Source: Cupriavidus respiraculi
GTDB lineage: Bacteria > Pseudomonadota > Gammaproteobacteria > Burkholderiales > Burkholderiaceae
Direction of reading: 5' to 3'
Assembly (NCBI RefSeq): GCF_914271545.1
Contig: NZ_CAJZAH010000010.1
Span: forward strand, 89,732 to 153,731
DNA: 64,000 nucleotides
The notes beneath the pieces are model-generated. The model saw nothing but the letters and a program-made list of their open reading frames with translations. It was not told the origin of the DNA and made no database searches. This document shows, piece by piece, positions 45,447-55,174 of the stretch (position 1 is its first letter; each line of letters starts with the position of its first letter). Both the position numbers and the translations under genes were made by a program.

Positions 45447-46003
45447 GACGTAAGGGCCAAGAACCTCAGATTGCAAGCTCCTTTGCGACTGTTGTAGTTG
45501 ATCACCGCATGGTTGCGCGACGCCATTCGCATGAGGCGCCGGCGGTCGATCCGCGACGATTCGCCGTTCGGCAGCCTTTGTCCGAACGAATCTGCCGGAA
45601 ATCAATGCCTATACCCGGCCGGATGGTGGAGGTTGTCGGCGTAATTGAGCCCTGTTTGGGAACGCCAAACTTATAGTTGCGGGTGCGTTGCCCGAGTGGT
45701 TCGCAATCAGCTGCGAACCTGCCTGGTATTTGGCTCTCGACCGGTGAAGGCAAGGTCGTGCATCCGTTGAAGGGTATCCAAGGTCGGAAGGAGTTAGCTG
45801 GTAGTGACCGCTTTATGACGGACGCCAGTCCGCTAGCAAAAGCGGACAGTCGCCGCCTCCCGGTCTCGCGCAGAACCCTACCGCCAAATCCGGAGTGGTG
45901 CGTGAAACAAGTGGGATTAGGTTCGTGGCGTAGGCAAGGCCGTGATCTGCTGACCGGCCTGTCATATCTGTCCATAGTTTCCGGGTAACGGCTGACGGCG
46001 CGC
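45447..46003. other. Intergenic region between H-NS and AAA_13 ATPase genes
   Basis: About 555 bp. Two short open frames lie here (45443-45676 and 45677-45988), neither with a recognisable family. A perfect 8-bp inverted repeat (GGTTCGCA...TGCGAACC) lies at 45698-45719. I see no clear gene. Confidence 0.35.
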
Positions 46004-48298
46004 CTACCGTCTGGCAAAAGCAAGCGTGCGCCGAGCGAAGTCAACGAGCGCCTGGTCATTGATGACCTGCGATGCCCACGCAGGGTTGCTGTCGTGGTGG
46101 AACAGGTTGGCATAGTCCAGCAGCGCCCGAAGCTCCGCGATGTCGGCCTGGCCCAGGATCTGCGCCGGCGTGTTTACTCGCTGCTCGCAGATGCCAAGGA
46201 ACGGCCCGAGCAGCGCACCTGGCGGAAATGTGGAAGGGAAGGCAACGCGCGCAAACGCCTCGAGGATGTGGCGCAAGGCAGCAGCTACCTGACGTTCGAC
46301 AGCCGGATCAGCGGCTTGCAGATAGGCGGTTACGAGTTCGTGACGACGATCATGCTCCGTGATGCAGTCCTGACGGACATCCCAGGTGGCGAATGTGGAG
46401 CCCGCTGCCGCGCGAACAAGCCTGATAGCCGAGCGGTCGGCTCCGTTCGCGCCCTCCCACAGGTTGCAAAGAAAGGGCTTCGAGTGCGAAAGCACGATCA
46501 GCTGGGCAACGCGGGGAAGCAGGCGACGCATCTCCTGCACGGTGGTCAACGAACGATGTTCATCGAGGCTCGTCATCGGGTCATCGATGACCACGATCTT
46601 CTGCGCGAGCTGGTGGTCTTGCTCCAGTGAAGTAAAGAAGAATGCAAGCGCAAGCGCATTGCGATCCCCGGCGCTAAGCGTGTTGCGGAACGAAGGACCT
46701 GCATCGGCAGTCTGGGGAACCGCTGAGTTGTTGATCAACACGCTGTACGAGCACGCCGACCCTCCTCGTGTATTGACTGAGTCGACTTGGTCAAGGCGAA
46801 AGCCGGCATTGAAGCGACCAAGGTAGTCGTTAATTACACCCTGGTAAGCCGGAAAGATGTTCCGTCGGTAGTTGTCTAGCGCGTCGCGCGCCTGCGCTCT
46901 CAGTCCTTCGGTTTGGGTCTTTGCCCGCTTCTCCGCCAGGTATGCGTCGCAGTGCGGCGCCACTGCCGCTGCGTGACGCGCTCGAGTGCTCCGCAGTCTT
47001 GCCAGATCGGTGGTCAGTGCTGCTACGTTGGCCGTTGCCGCGCGCTCTTTGACGAGGGCGATCTGGGCATTGCAAGCCAGCAGCGCTTCCGAACAGGCGG
47101 TGATGTCCACCTTGGCCCTCTCGTATGCGGCGATGGCGGCCAGCGCAGGTTCGGGCAGCACGCTGCCTTCCAGAGGCGCGGCCTGCTTTGCGGCGAGCGC
47201 TTCTGCGACCGCATCTCTTGCTTCAATCCAGGCACGTGTCAGTACGGCGGCGTCGACTGTGATCTCCGGCGCCTGCAGGAAGGTGCCCCAAAAGGTGCGA
47301 CGCTGCTCCGCATCGCGTACAGACCGTTCAAAGGTGAGAGCCGCAAGTCCGCCATGAGTGTCGTTCAACGCCTGGATCTGCTGTGCTACATCGCGTTTCA
47401 ACCCGTCGTAGGCCGCGCTGAAATATGCCTGGTAGTGGCGCAATAGCGGCGAGCCGGCCAAGTCCTGAGCACAGAACGGGCAGATCTTGTGGTCCAGGCC
47501 GGCAGAAGCGCTGGCAACCCCCTGCATGCCTTCACTGATCCAGGTTGCCCCTTCACGACCGAGCTTGGCCAGATGGGCCTGGACGGCGGCGGCAGCGGCG
47601 GCCTCAAGATCAGGCAGCGTGCGGGCGAGAAGCGCGTCGATGGCTTGGGTGTCGATAGCAGGCAAGCTGAAAGCGATAAACGGCTCAGCCTGTCGCACGG
47701 CATCGGCCGACTGCGCCGCAGCCAAGTTGCGCTCCGCCTCGCGGATCGCGCCGTCGATGTTTGCGTCGGCCACTAAAGCGCAAAATGCGTCAACTGCCAT
47801 GACGCCACGCGCTTCGGCCGGGATCGCATCGCTGAGCGCGCGCAAGGTGCGGTTGTGCTCCTCGATACGAGCCACGTGGGCTTGAAGGGCGGCGTTCAAC
47901 GCAACGCCCTGCGCTCCAAGAATCAACTCATGCAGATTCTGTCGGTGTGACGGGCCGATCTCGACGCCTGCGCAGACATTCTGCGCGACGAAGTGGTCAT
48001 CGAAGACAGCGATGCCGGGCAGCGTGGTTGACCATGTACCGTTCTGAAAGACAAGCGGTGGACCTGCCCGAGGAGCGAGGACCAAGTGTGGTGGATGCTG
48101 AGACCCAAGGCGATGGCGCTCGGTGACAAGCTGGGCGTCGCCGGTGCCTGCGGATCGCAGGATGGAGGCAAGGGTCGTCTTTCCGCGACCGTTCTCTGCG
48201 TAGATCAGCGTCAAGCGCGTGAGCGGTAGTTGAGCCCCTTCGTTCACCGAGTCGAATTGCCCCACATTCCGGAGCAGCTGGATGCGATCAAGGCTCAT
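46004..48298 (-). CDS. AAA_13-family ATPase, RloC/PrrC-like
   Basis: A 764-residue protein. The N-terminal ATPase half-site has Walker A YAENGRGKTTLASIL (about residues 33-47). Long coiled-coil regions surround a CPFC motif near residue 271, comparable to the zinc hook of Rad50/RloC. The signature (SAGDRNALALAFFFTSLEQD) and Walker B (KIVVIDDPMTSLDEHRS, near residue 566) are intact, followed by VLSHSKPFLCNLWEG. AAA_13 proteins include PrrC and RloC, tRNA anticodon nucleases of phage defence. The C-terminal nuclease residues (Arg/Glu/His) could not be assigned securely; a WDVRQDCITEHDRRHE region is a candidate. GGAG precedes the ATG. It stands alone, with no restriction-modification genes beside it. 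Confidence 0.8.
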   Translation of the reverse strand: MSLDRIQLLRNVGQFDSVNEGAQLPLTRLTLIYAENGRGKTTLASILRSAGTGDAQLVTERHRLGSQHPPHLVLAPRAGPPLVFQNGTWSTTLPGIAVFDDHFVAQNVCAGVEIGPSHRQNLHELILGAQGVALNAALQAHVARIEEHNRTLRALSDAIPAEARGVMAVDAFCALVADANIDGAIREAERNLAAAQSADAVRQAEPFIAFSLPAIDTQAIDALLARTLPDLEAAAAAAVQAHLAKLGREGATWISEGMQGVASASAGLDHKICPFCAQDLAGSPLLRHYQAYFSAAYDGLKRDVAQQIQALNDTHGGLAALTFERSVRDAEQRRTFWGTFLQAPEITVDAAVLTRAWIEARDAVAEALAAKQAAPLEGSVLPEPALAAIAAYERAKVDITACSEALLACNAQIALVKERAATANVAALTTDLARLRSTRARHAAAVAPHCDAYLAEKRAKTQTEGLRAQARDALDNYRRNIFPAYQGVINDYLGRFNAGFRLDQVDSVNTRGGSACSYSVLINNSAVPQTADAGPSFRNTLSAGDRNALALAFFFTSLEQDHQLAQKIVVIDDPMTSLDEHRSLTTVQEMRRLLPRVAQLIVLSHSKPFLCNLWEGANGADRSAIRLVRAAAGSTFATWDVRQDCITEHDRRHELVTAYLQAADPAVERQVAAALRHILEAFARVAFPSTFPPGALLGPFLGICEQRVNTPAQILGQADIAELRALLDYANLFHHDSNPAWASQVINDQALVDFARRTLAFARR

Positions 48299-48428
48299 GA
48301 ACGGGACTCCGAACGCCGGATCTTGCAGCTCATGTCTCGCTCCCTCGCTCTTGTTAGGGTTTCCATTATCGACGATTTTTTTCGTGCCTACGCCAAACGC
48401 TGACGGCTTTCGGTCTCAGCATCGACAG

Positions 48429-48452
48429 ACCGCTTCTGGCCGGCAAGCGACC
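48429..48452. repeat. Copy of a dispersed short repeat (CTGGCCGGCAAGCGAC type)
   Basis: The sequence around CTGGCCGGCAAGCGAC recurs at 51526-51549 and, in part, at 38808-38830 (ACCGCTCCTGGCCGG). All three copies lie in gaps. Such elements are common between genes of betaproteobacteria; the function is unknown. Confidence 0.4.
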
Positions 48453-48472
48453 GCTCGCCGGCCGTGGTGCTA

Positions 48473-48930
48473 TCAAACTTCAGTCTGCTCCGCCATCTCG
48501 AGAGCGTCGTCGACCTCGATGCCGAGATATCTGACCGTGCTTTCGATCTTCGTGTGCCCGAGTGGCAACTGGACTGCGCAGGTTCTTCCTACGCCGGTAG
48601 ATCAATGACACCTTCGTTCGGCGCAGGATGTGTGTTCCGTATGCCGAGTCATTTGGGCCGATAGACGCGATCCAACGATGAACCAAGCGGGCGTACTGTC
48701 GCGTAGAAAGACGGGCCGAGGCGTCGAGCCGACTGGTAAACAGGTAATCCGATTGCCGCAGGAGGGGCGTACTCGGATCCAGACATCAAGGCTATCGCGC
48801 GTTCGCCGACATCTGCAGCCTGGTTCGGATGGCCCGGATCTCCTTGAGCTTCAAGGGCGGTTTCTGACCCGTGAGCTTTGCCCTTGTTCCAAGGGACGCG
48901 ACGAACTGCAGGGGAGTTGAGCGCGTCCAT
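48473..48930 (-). pseudogene. Decayed tyrosine recombinase (phage-type integrase) gene
   Basis: Pieces of one integrase appear in successive frames: start MDALNSPAVRRVPWNKGK, then KLTGQKPPLKLKEIRAIRTR ending in a TAG, then (after loss of the central part) TSRLDASARLSTRQYARLVH and YGTHILRRTKVSLIYRR with the catalytic H-x-L-R-R, then AVQLPLGHTKIESTVRYLGI with the nucleophilic Tyr, ending IEVDDALEMAEQTEV. At least three frame changes, a stop and an internal deletion make it nonfunctional. It marks past integration next to the AAA_13 gene. Confidence 0.82.
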
Positions 48931-49270
48931 GACGGTCTTCAGATGAAGGGAGACCTAGCTGGCGCTTCCTCCAAGGGGCGCTGTACGCCCCTTAACTGCC
49001 GGTGAACATGTAGGCCGACGGTGGCCGCTCTTGAGCGTTCGCCGGTCGTTAGAGGCGACGCCAGTCGGCGTCGCCTCTCCACGGAACGGCTTTCGCTTAA
49101 CTGGCCGATTAGGTGAAATTCTCAGCCTTGTTCATATCCCGCTAAAGGGCTGTCAAGCCGGTGGATGCGGCCGTCTCCCCGCGCAGAGAGGGGTGCAACA
49201 AGGGAAGGCAGTTCAGCTACACTGCCAGTCGTTGCGGACCTAGCTCGCTAGGTAATCTATAACCTTGAAA
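48931..49270. other. Intergenic region before the COG3904-like gene
   Basis: About 340 bp without a recognisable gene. Contains GCGCTGTACGCCCC and GAGGCGACGCC...GGCGTCGCCTC, the latter a perfect 11-bp inverted repeat around 49053-49079, possibly a terminator or attachment-type palindrome. Confidence 0.35.
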
Positions 49271-50332
49271 ATGAAAATCTTCGCTAAGGCTTCGTTATTA
49301 GCCATTGCCCTGTCGGTGGGAAATGCAGATGCCATGACATTCTCCGCTCCGAAGCATGATGCGTATGACGCGCTGTCATGGATCAATCGCGGGGGCGGCG
49401 AAACGAGAATCTACGCGGATGGTGAGATTACCGCGTCCACGGCGATGGACTTTGAGCGGTTCGTCAAGGCAAACCATATAACCTCCGCGACCGTGCTGTT
49501 AAATTCCCCGGGCGGATCTCTGTTTGGTGGCATACAACTCGGCACCAAAATCCGCAGCCTCGGATTCGACACGGGCATCGCGACGTATTCGCAAGGCCAG
49601 ATGGTTGAACGGGGATATTGTGCGAGCGCGTGCGCCTACGCGTTTGCGGGCGGTCGTGGGCGATACTTCTCAGGTAAGGAGACAAAGCTGGGGCTTCATC
49701 AGTTTTCGGCCAAAAGCACAACGATAGACAATGGCACGAGCCAGGAAACGAGCGGTCTCATCGTGGCATATCTACAGAATATGGGCGTCGATGCCTTGGC
49801 ATTTTCGGCGTCAGCCTCAGTGCGTCCTGAGGACATTCTTTGGTTGACCGCGCAAGATGCGGCGAAGCTGCGATTCTCGAATAACGGGACACAGCCGGCA
49901 ACCGCGGAGCTGAAACAGGCCCAAGGTGCAACCTATTTGAAAGTGGAACAGGAGTATGCAAACTGGAGTGCCCGTTTCCTGTTCACGTGCTTTGATGGGA
50001 AGATGGGGTTGGGCGGTGGGCTGGTCACCACTGAAGCGGATGCCAAAGGTAAATTCGAGTGGGCCACGAACTCGTATTTCACGTTCGACGGAACAGAGAT
50101 TCAGCCTCAGAGAAAGGGGGCCACTGCACAGGGGCTCCAGAGCAGGGGGGCGGTCGTGTGGGTACATCGGGAATTGAGATCTGCCGACATGCGGACCTTG
50201 TTGTCATCCAAGACCATTACCGCCTGGATTGCTGCGGACGGGGCCGTGGGATACACGGCCTCAGTTGACATCAGCGGCGTCAAAGGCAAGATTCAGGACT
50301 ACGCGAAGAACTGCTACACCGCCAGGCGGTGA
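49271..50332 (+). CDS. COG3904-like periplasmic ClpP-fold protein
   Basis: A 353-residue secreted protein (signal peptide SLLAIALSVGNADA). The fold is ClpP/SppA-like: strand/loop LLNSPGGSLFGGIQLG near residue 77 and GYCASACAYAFAGGRGRYFS near residue 116, where the serine in SAC would be the nucleophile, followed by LGLHQFS with the likely catalytic His. Members of COG3904 are poorly known periplasmic proteins. The C-terminal half (VWVHRELRSADMRTLLSSKT) has no family I recognise. ATG 49271 is preferred to the in-frame TTG two codons earlier. Confidence 0.7.
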   Translation: MKIFAKASLLAIALSVGNADAMTFSAPKHDAYDALSWINRGGGETRIYADGEITASTAMDFERFVKANHITSATVLLNSPGGSLFGGIQLGTKIRSLGFDTGIATYSQGQMVERGYCASACAYAFAGGRGRYFSGKETKLGLHQFSAKSTTIDNGTSQETSGLIVAYLQNMGVDALAFSASASVRPEDILWLTAQDAAKLRFSNNGTQPATAELKQAQGATYLKVEQEYANWSARFLFTCFDGKMGLGGGLVTTEADAKGKFEWATNSYFTFDGTEIQPQRKGATAQGLQSRGAVVWVHRELRSADMRTLLSSKTITAWIAADGAVGYTASVDISGVKGKIQDYAKNCYTARR

Positions 50333-50473
50333 GTAGTGGAGGACTGGCGGCGAAGGACTCACTGCTGGGAGATGGAACGCACGACTCGCGTGCGATTCGC
50401 TTTCTTCGAACTCAGAAATGACAGCCACTCCGGTCTGGCTCGCTTCTACCCCCTTGGGTCTCTACAAGCAATC

Positions 50474-51028
50474 CTAACGGGTCGGCAACGAGCGTATGCC
50501 AGATACTGTGCATTTGTGAAGCCAATCGAATGCAGTTTTCGCATTCGAAAGATGCAAAGTGGACAAGCGGAATTTATCGGTTTTTTGGTTCGGCTTCATA
50601 ATCAGTGAAACTATGGGCGCTCTGGTGATGCTGCTTTGAAGTTTATTGCTGTTGTCAAGGCTTAGTACGAGCCAACCTTCTTTATCGAACATAACCTCGT
50701 TTGCCTGGAATTCGCTCCCTCCAATAAGCAGCCAAACTTTCACATCCTTGCCGAGTTCAACTCCCTGGAACATGCCTGCGACTTCCTTGTTATACAAGCC
50801 GGTAACTAGGGTCAGCTGATTTTGAGCCGGGTGAATGAGCTTCACGTTCCAGACGTAGTTATTCTGCGGGTCCAACGCCACACCGTCGGCGATGCAGTTC
50901 ATGTCGACATAGCTTGCTTCCCACCCATCGATACTCGCGGCAGAAGCCCCCGTGGAGTTCAGCAAAAGGGTGACCAAACAGGTGGACATTGCCGCAGTCT
51001 TGAGGAAAAGCACGGGCGAAAGTCGCAT
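50474..51028 (-). CDS. Hypothetical secreted protein, 184 aa
   Basis: ATG at 51028 starts MRLSPVLFLKTAAMSTCLVT, a signal peptide ending near NSTGASA. The mature part has two cysteines (MNCIAD near the start, HKCTVSG near the end) that may pair. I recognise no family. It is convergent with the COG3904-like gene. Confidence 0.55.
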   Translation of the reverse strand: MRLSPVLFLKTAAMSTCLVTLLLNSTGASAASIDGWEASYVDMNCIADGVALDPQNNYVWNVKLIHPAQNQLTLVTGLYNKEVAGMFQGVELGKDVKVWLLIGGSEFQANEVMFDKEGWLVLSLDNSNKLQSSITRAPIVSLIMKPNQKTDKFRLSTLHLSNAKTAFDWLHKCTVSGIRSLPTR

Positions 51029-51824
51029 TTTTGTAGATATCAAGCTCAGAATCCTCGAAAAGACCGCTATCGATTTCGGCACCGGCGTAGCGCTTCCACT
51101 GTCAAGCATGCCTGGCGTGCGCGCAGTCGTAAAGATTGCAAGTGTATCGGATGATCTGCGGCAGTTCGGAGTTCAGGTCCACCAATCGGTGGGGTCCGAC
51201 GGGACGTAAGGGTGCTAGTGCATGAGGGGTGGGCCAAGATGCGATGGCCCACGCAAGCGCAGGCGTCCAGCACAGAGCCGCCGTTTGTATGTCCGCGTGT
51301 GTGCGCGGGCTATCCGACCAAGCGCGAGATCGGTTAGGCCCAGGCAAGCCGGCACAAGCCGGTCCAAAGCGGTCCTTCAAGCTTGTAGAGTGCGGCCGGT
51401 CCATGCGTGCCGCTATCGCAGCTTAGTGGAGTCCTGACGGTCCGGCTTGAAACGGACACGCAAGGCGCCAGAGACAAGCCGCCTGTGGCGCGAACAATCG
51501 ACACTCTGGTGAACGCAGCTGAATGACCGCTCCTGGCCGGCAAGCGACGCACGACTACGTCTTCCGGCCAGATCTTTGCTTGATTTTTCAACGCCCTCAA
51601 TTTCGGTTGCACGAATCGCCGGCGCCAGCGCGCTGACTCGGAGCGACGCGTCTTAATCTCGCGCAAATGGACGTCCTTTGTTGTCTTCGCTCACGCTCGC
51701 AGCGGCGATGCATGGTGCGCAAGGAATACAAGATCCGGAACGACCGAGAGGTCACAAAACCTTCATTGTGATTCATGGTTAACGCCTGTCACCCGGAATG
51801 TGGGCTCAACTCGAGATCACAGTG
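51029..51824. other. Intergenic region with a dispersed repeat copy
   Basis: About 800 bp. No gene seen. It holds a second copy of the CTGGCCGGCAAGCGAC repeat (51526-51549). Confidence 0.35.
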
Positions 51825-52724
51825 ATGTCGTTGCTCGCAAAATCGGGTGTCGTTTTCTGCTGGCTCCTTTCCGCCGCAGTGCCGCTCTCCGCCATAGCTC
51901 AGACTCCGTCTGAGGGTGCGACCGATGCACAAATGCGGGGAATTTCTCGGCTATTCCTCGGCTTCTAGTTGGCCGATCGCTTCCTTGCAGAGGCTCGGCA
52001 ATCATCGCTGAACTATTCGCCCGATGTGCTCCAGTGTGTTCGGAACATCGATCCGGCGCAGTTGGGCGACGCCTTGGCAGACGGCCTCAGAGCCGACCTG
52101 AGCTCGCATGAGCAGCAATCTTTAGTTGCCATTCTAGAATCCGACGCCGGCCGTATGATGATCGGCATGATGGAGCGGCTTGCTGGTGATAGGGGCATGG
52201 CGCGAACGACCACGACCACTGTCACACTGACGGCCGCCGGCACGCGGGAGTATTTGGCATGGATGGGGATGCCGGTGATAGATCGGCTGATGCGTCTGCG
52301 TTTCGTGCCGAACGTGTTGGAAGCTCAAGCCAGATACCGCGCAGCGCTTTTTCAGCGTTGCGCGCCGAACGTTGAGCCTGAGATGATCGGAGGGCGCCAT
52401 CCCTGCACCAGGCCGATGCCCCCCTATCATGTTGGCTTGCCTCCGGGTCAGCAAGCTTCGGCCAGCGTTCGATTCACCACGGATCCGGACGGATTCGTCA
52501 GAAAAGCAGCGATCGTCACCTTGTCCGGCAACGAAGCAATGGATTTCGAAGCCGTACGCTCGGTCTATTCCATGCGATGTGCACCGGTCTATCAAGACGG
52601 CCAGCGCATTGCGTTCACTGCCATCCAGCCATGGACAGTCGTCGCTTGGCAGGATGGTGCTGAACCTAGCTCACATCCGGACGCACCGGGAGCGACAGTC
52701 CATCTTCATGACCGGTCGAATTAG
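51825..52724 (+). pseudogene. Secreted TonB-like protein gene broken by an in-frame amber codon
   Basis: ATG at 51825 begins a signal peptide (MSLLAKSGVVFCWLLSAAVP, then LSAIAQ) and 47 codons later the frame meets TAG at 51966-51968. The same frame then continues for 251 codons. Residues after the stop include a DUF2059-like helical part (LGDALADGLRADLSSHEQQS) and a TonB C-terminal-like domain (ASVRFTTDPDGFVRKAAIVT, MDFEAVRSVY). Either a recent nonsense mutation or readthrough; the former is more likely. A TTG at 51969 could start a leaderless product. Confidence 0.6.
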
Positions 52725-52966
52725 CCTTCGGTCGCCTGAGATGGACGTAGCAATCGTCGCCGATATCCGCCTCATAAACAAAATGAAGGAATCCGCTCTT
52801 CGATGGTCGCTAGTCTGTCTCGCATCTGATACCGAGGCCGCCATGCCGACGAGGGGTGCCAAATGGAACGGCGCTCCACAGCAACTGGACCGCGTGTCGC
52901 AGTGGGCGGAGAGCCTGTGCAAACGGCTTGCCCATGCGCTGGTCCGGCAAATGGTGCGTGGCGCGC

Positions 52967-53683
52967 TCAATGCGCTTCTTGCGCTCTAGCTGCCGGGTGT
53001 TCGAGATTCTGTTGCTGCGCGCGCGCGTTCGAAGGCGGCCGCCGCTCGTCGACCGCGGGCCAGCGAAACCAGATGTCGTGGGACAAGGCAATCGGGACCA
53101 CCCAGCCGATAAGCGCAACCCCCGCACTTCGGTGAACGCCCAGTAGCGTACCGTCCTGCGCCAATTGCAGTCCCTTCTGCGTGCTGTTGGTCCCGATCCC
53201 CGTGCCGTCTTTGATCACCTTGGTGACCATCGGCAGCCACAGCACGCCCTCCGAGCACCAGAATGTCTCCTGCTGCCTGTCGTCAGTGCCGCGCTCCAGC
53301 ACTTGGCTGCGCAGCACGCTTCCGGTGGCATCCAGCACCGTCACCTCTAGGCGCGTCTGGCTGCCGCCATAGCCCGCCAGGCGTAAATGGACACGCGCGC
53401 CACGGCCCGAAGGCATATAGCGCAGCAGCCAAACCGACAAACTAAGGTCCGATCGCAAGGCATCGCGATTAGCGGATTCCCCGCCATCATCGTAGAGACC
53501 CTCGAGACGCGGGCATGCCGCGTCGGGGGCTGTGACGGGCGGGGCCCAGTCAGGTGGGCGGGGATACTCTGATGCACAGCCCACGAGCAGTGCAGTGGTC
53601 AATGAGTAGAACAGTGCTCGCAACGGGCGGCATCGCCTGTTTCTCGGTCCGGCTGGCTGCTGGGGGAAACCTGACAGCTTCAT
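52967..53683 (-). CDS. Hypothetical lipoprotein, 238 aa
   Basis: Starts MKLSGFPQQPAGPRNRRCRP with a lipobox LLVGC near residue 36. The mature part includes WLLRYMPSGRGARVHLRLAG and FWCSEGVLWLPMVTKV; a hydrophobic segment GVALIGWVVPIALSHDIWF follows. No family recognised. Confidence 0.55.
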   Translation of the reverse strand: MKLSGFPQQPAGPRNRRCRPLRALFYSLTTALLVGCASEYPRPPDWAPPVTAPDAACPRLEGLYDDGGESANRDALRSDLSLSVWLLRYMPSGRGARVHLRLAGYGGSQTRLEVTVLDATGSVLRSQVLERGTDDRQQETFWCSEGVLWLPMVTKVIKDGTGIGTNSTQKGLQLAQDGTLLGVHRSAGVALIGWVVPIALSHDIWFRWPAVDERRPPSNARAQQQNLEHPAARAQEAH

Positions 53684-53857
53684 GTTGTTCGGTATCTGCT
53701 CGGGTTGGAACTCTTTGCGTCGGCGTGTGGAAGGCGGTCCGCCGCTTGGAGATTAGTTGTGGTCGCGAACCCGCGTCTTTAGAAGCTGGTCGGTTGTTGT
53801 GTCTGACGGCTGGACGCTGCCGACCCGATGCGGACGACTAACCGGGTCAAGGACACG

Positions 53858-54130
53858 TCAATCTCTTGGTGACCTCGTCAAAAGTCTGATGTCGGCATTC
53901 GTATAGCCGTCCGTTGTCCGGTCACTGTGGAGCACACGGCGGGCACCCTCGATCCACTCTGGGAATATCGCGGCATCCATCGGAACGCCTTTCCCATTGC
54001 GCTCATTCCACAACGCAAGGCTGCTGAGCAGTGCGCCAAGATCGTCCGGCCGGTTGAGCCGAACCCATTCCCTTTCGAGGAAATCGAACATGATGAGGTA
54101 CGCCTGGCGCAGCGTAACGGGCGTTTCCAT
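53858..54130 (-). CDS. Small hypothetical protein, about 90 aa
   Basis: The product starts METPVTLRQAYLIMFDFLER and continues EWVRLNRPDDLGALLSSLAL and MDAAIFPEWIEGARRVL. It resembles small uncharacterised proteins found in effector/immunity or plasmid loci, but I cannot name the family. An ATG five codons upstream (54145) is possible. Confidence 0.55.
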   Translation of the reverse strand: METPVTLRQAYLIMFDFLEREWVRLNRPDDLGALLSSLALWNERNGKGVPMDAAIFPEWIEGARRVLHSDRTTDGYTNADIRLLTRSPRD

Positions 54131-54145
54131 TGATGAATTGTCCAT

Positions 54146-55174
54146 TTTCTGGTGGTTGGTTCAGAGCCGACAGGCTAGCCTGGCCGGGAGCTTCTCGCCG
54201 AAAGGATCCAAGAAGAGCATCTCTACCGGTGATGCGCTTGTGGCGCAGTGGGGTCGACCGCTTTCTCGTCGCTCAACTGCGCGGTAGTCTCCGTCTCGCG
54301 GATTCAGGGCCGGTATGGGCCTGCTCGATGCCGAACAGTCATTAGTCGGCGAGTTTAGGGCGGACTTGACCCCCGCTTTGGGGGGTATAGAGATTGCCGT
54401 CCAGCGGCCGCGGGAATCGCGTTGCCGGACAGCATTGGGCTTTCAGCGGTAGTCTGCTTTGACGCCACGCATAAGAAGCGTCGGAAATTCTCTGATTAGA
54501 TGCAGAAGACGGCCATCGCTACAACGATGCCGGAGCCGGATTGGCGGAGAGACCATCAAGGAAGCCGGTTCTGGAGTCCCATAAAAAGGGGGTGCCGCGC
54601 GGTGACAGCGCGCCAGTCTTCTGCCGCGATGACCGACAAGCTCAGTCCGCACCCGACAGCGGCCGCCACGGGGCCACGTGGAGACGCTTCTGTTAGCTGG
54701 CTCATGATCTATGACGCTCAGCGGTAGCCACTAGGTGCGGTGCCTGAGCCCCGATGCCGAGATCTCCATGGCAAAAAAGAGAACCGAATTGCCTGCTCTC
54801 TACAGCGGCTGCACCGCCAGCTCGGCAAGCATGTCCCTACCAGTGCCATTCAGGACGATCAGCAGGAGAGCGGTGTGAGGTCATCCAGAAGTACCGTCGA
54901 TTCCAGTGTCTCGGTTCCCGACGGCGGCTGACCGGGAAAGCGGTCCAGGTGCCGCGGTATCTACGCGCTTTGCCACCGCTGGGCAGGGTTGGGCGAGTTG
55001 ATGGTCGCGCTGCACGGGTCCGCTTGGAACAGAGTTGAGTATCCCGAATCGCTGATCAGGCTGGCCGATGAGTTTTATTGCCTCGGTTCGACTGAGTGAT
55101 GACCGAACTGGTACGCGGGCGTCTGTAGTTTCCACGGCCGCCTCCTAAGGACAACGGAACTAGCAGGGGACTGC
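54146..55174. other. Long intergenic region upstream of the DNase lipoprotein gene
   Basis: About 1 kb. Several short open frames, none recognisable. A perfect hairpin ACCCCC-GCTTT-GGGGGGT lies at 54369-54386, a possible terminator. The immediate upstream region of the DNase gene carries AGGGGA. Confidence 0.35.

Noticed and set aside
45502-46113. A 203-codon - strand frame between hns and the AAA_13 gene
   Set aside because: Arg/Ser/Thr-rich product, no family, overlaps the end of the AAA_13 gene in another frame.
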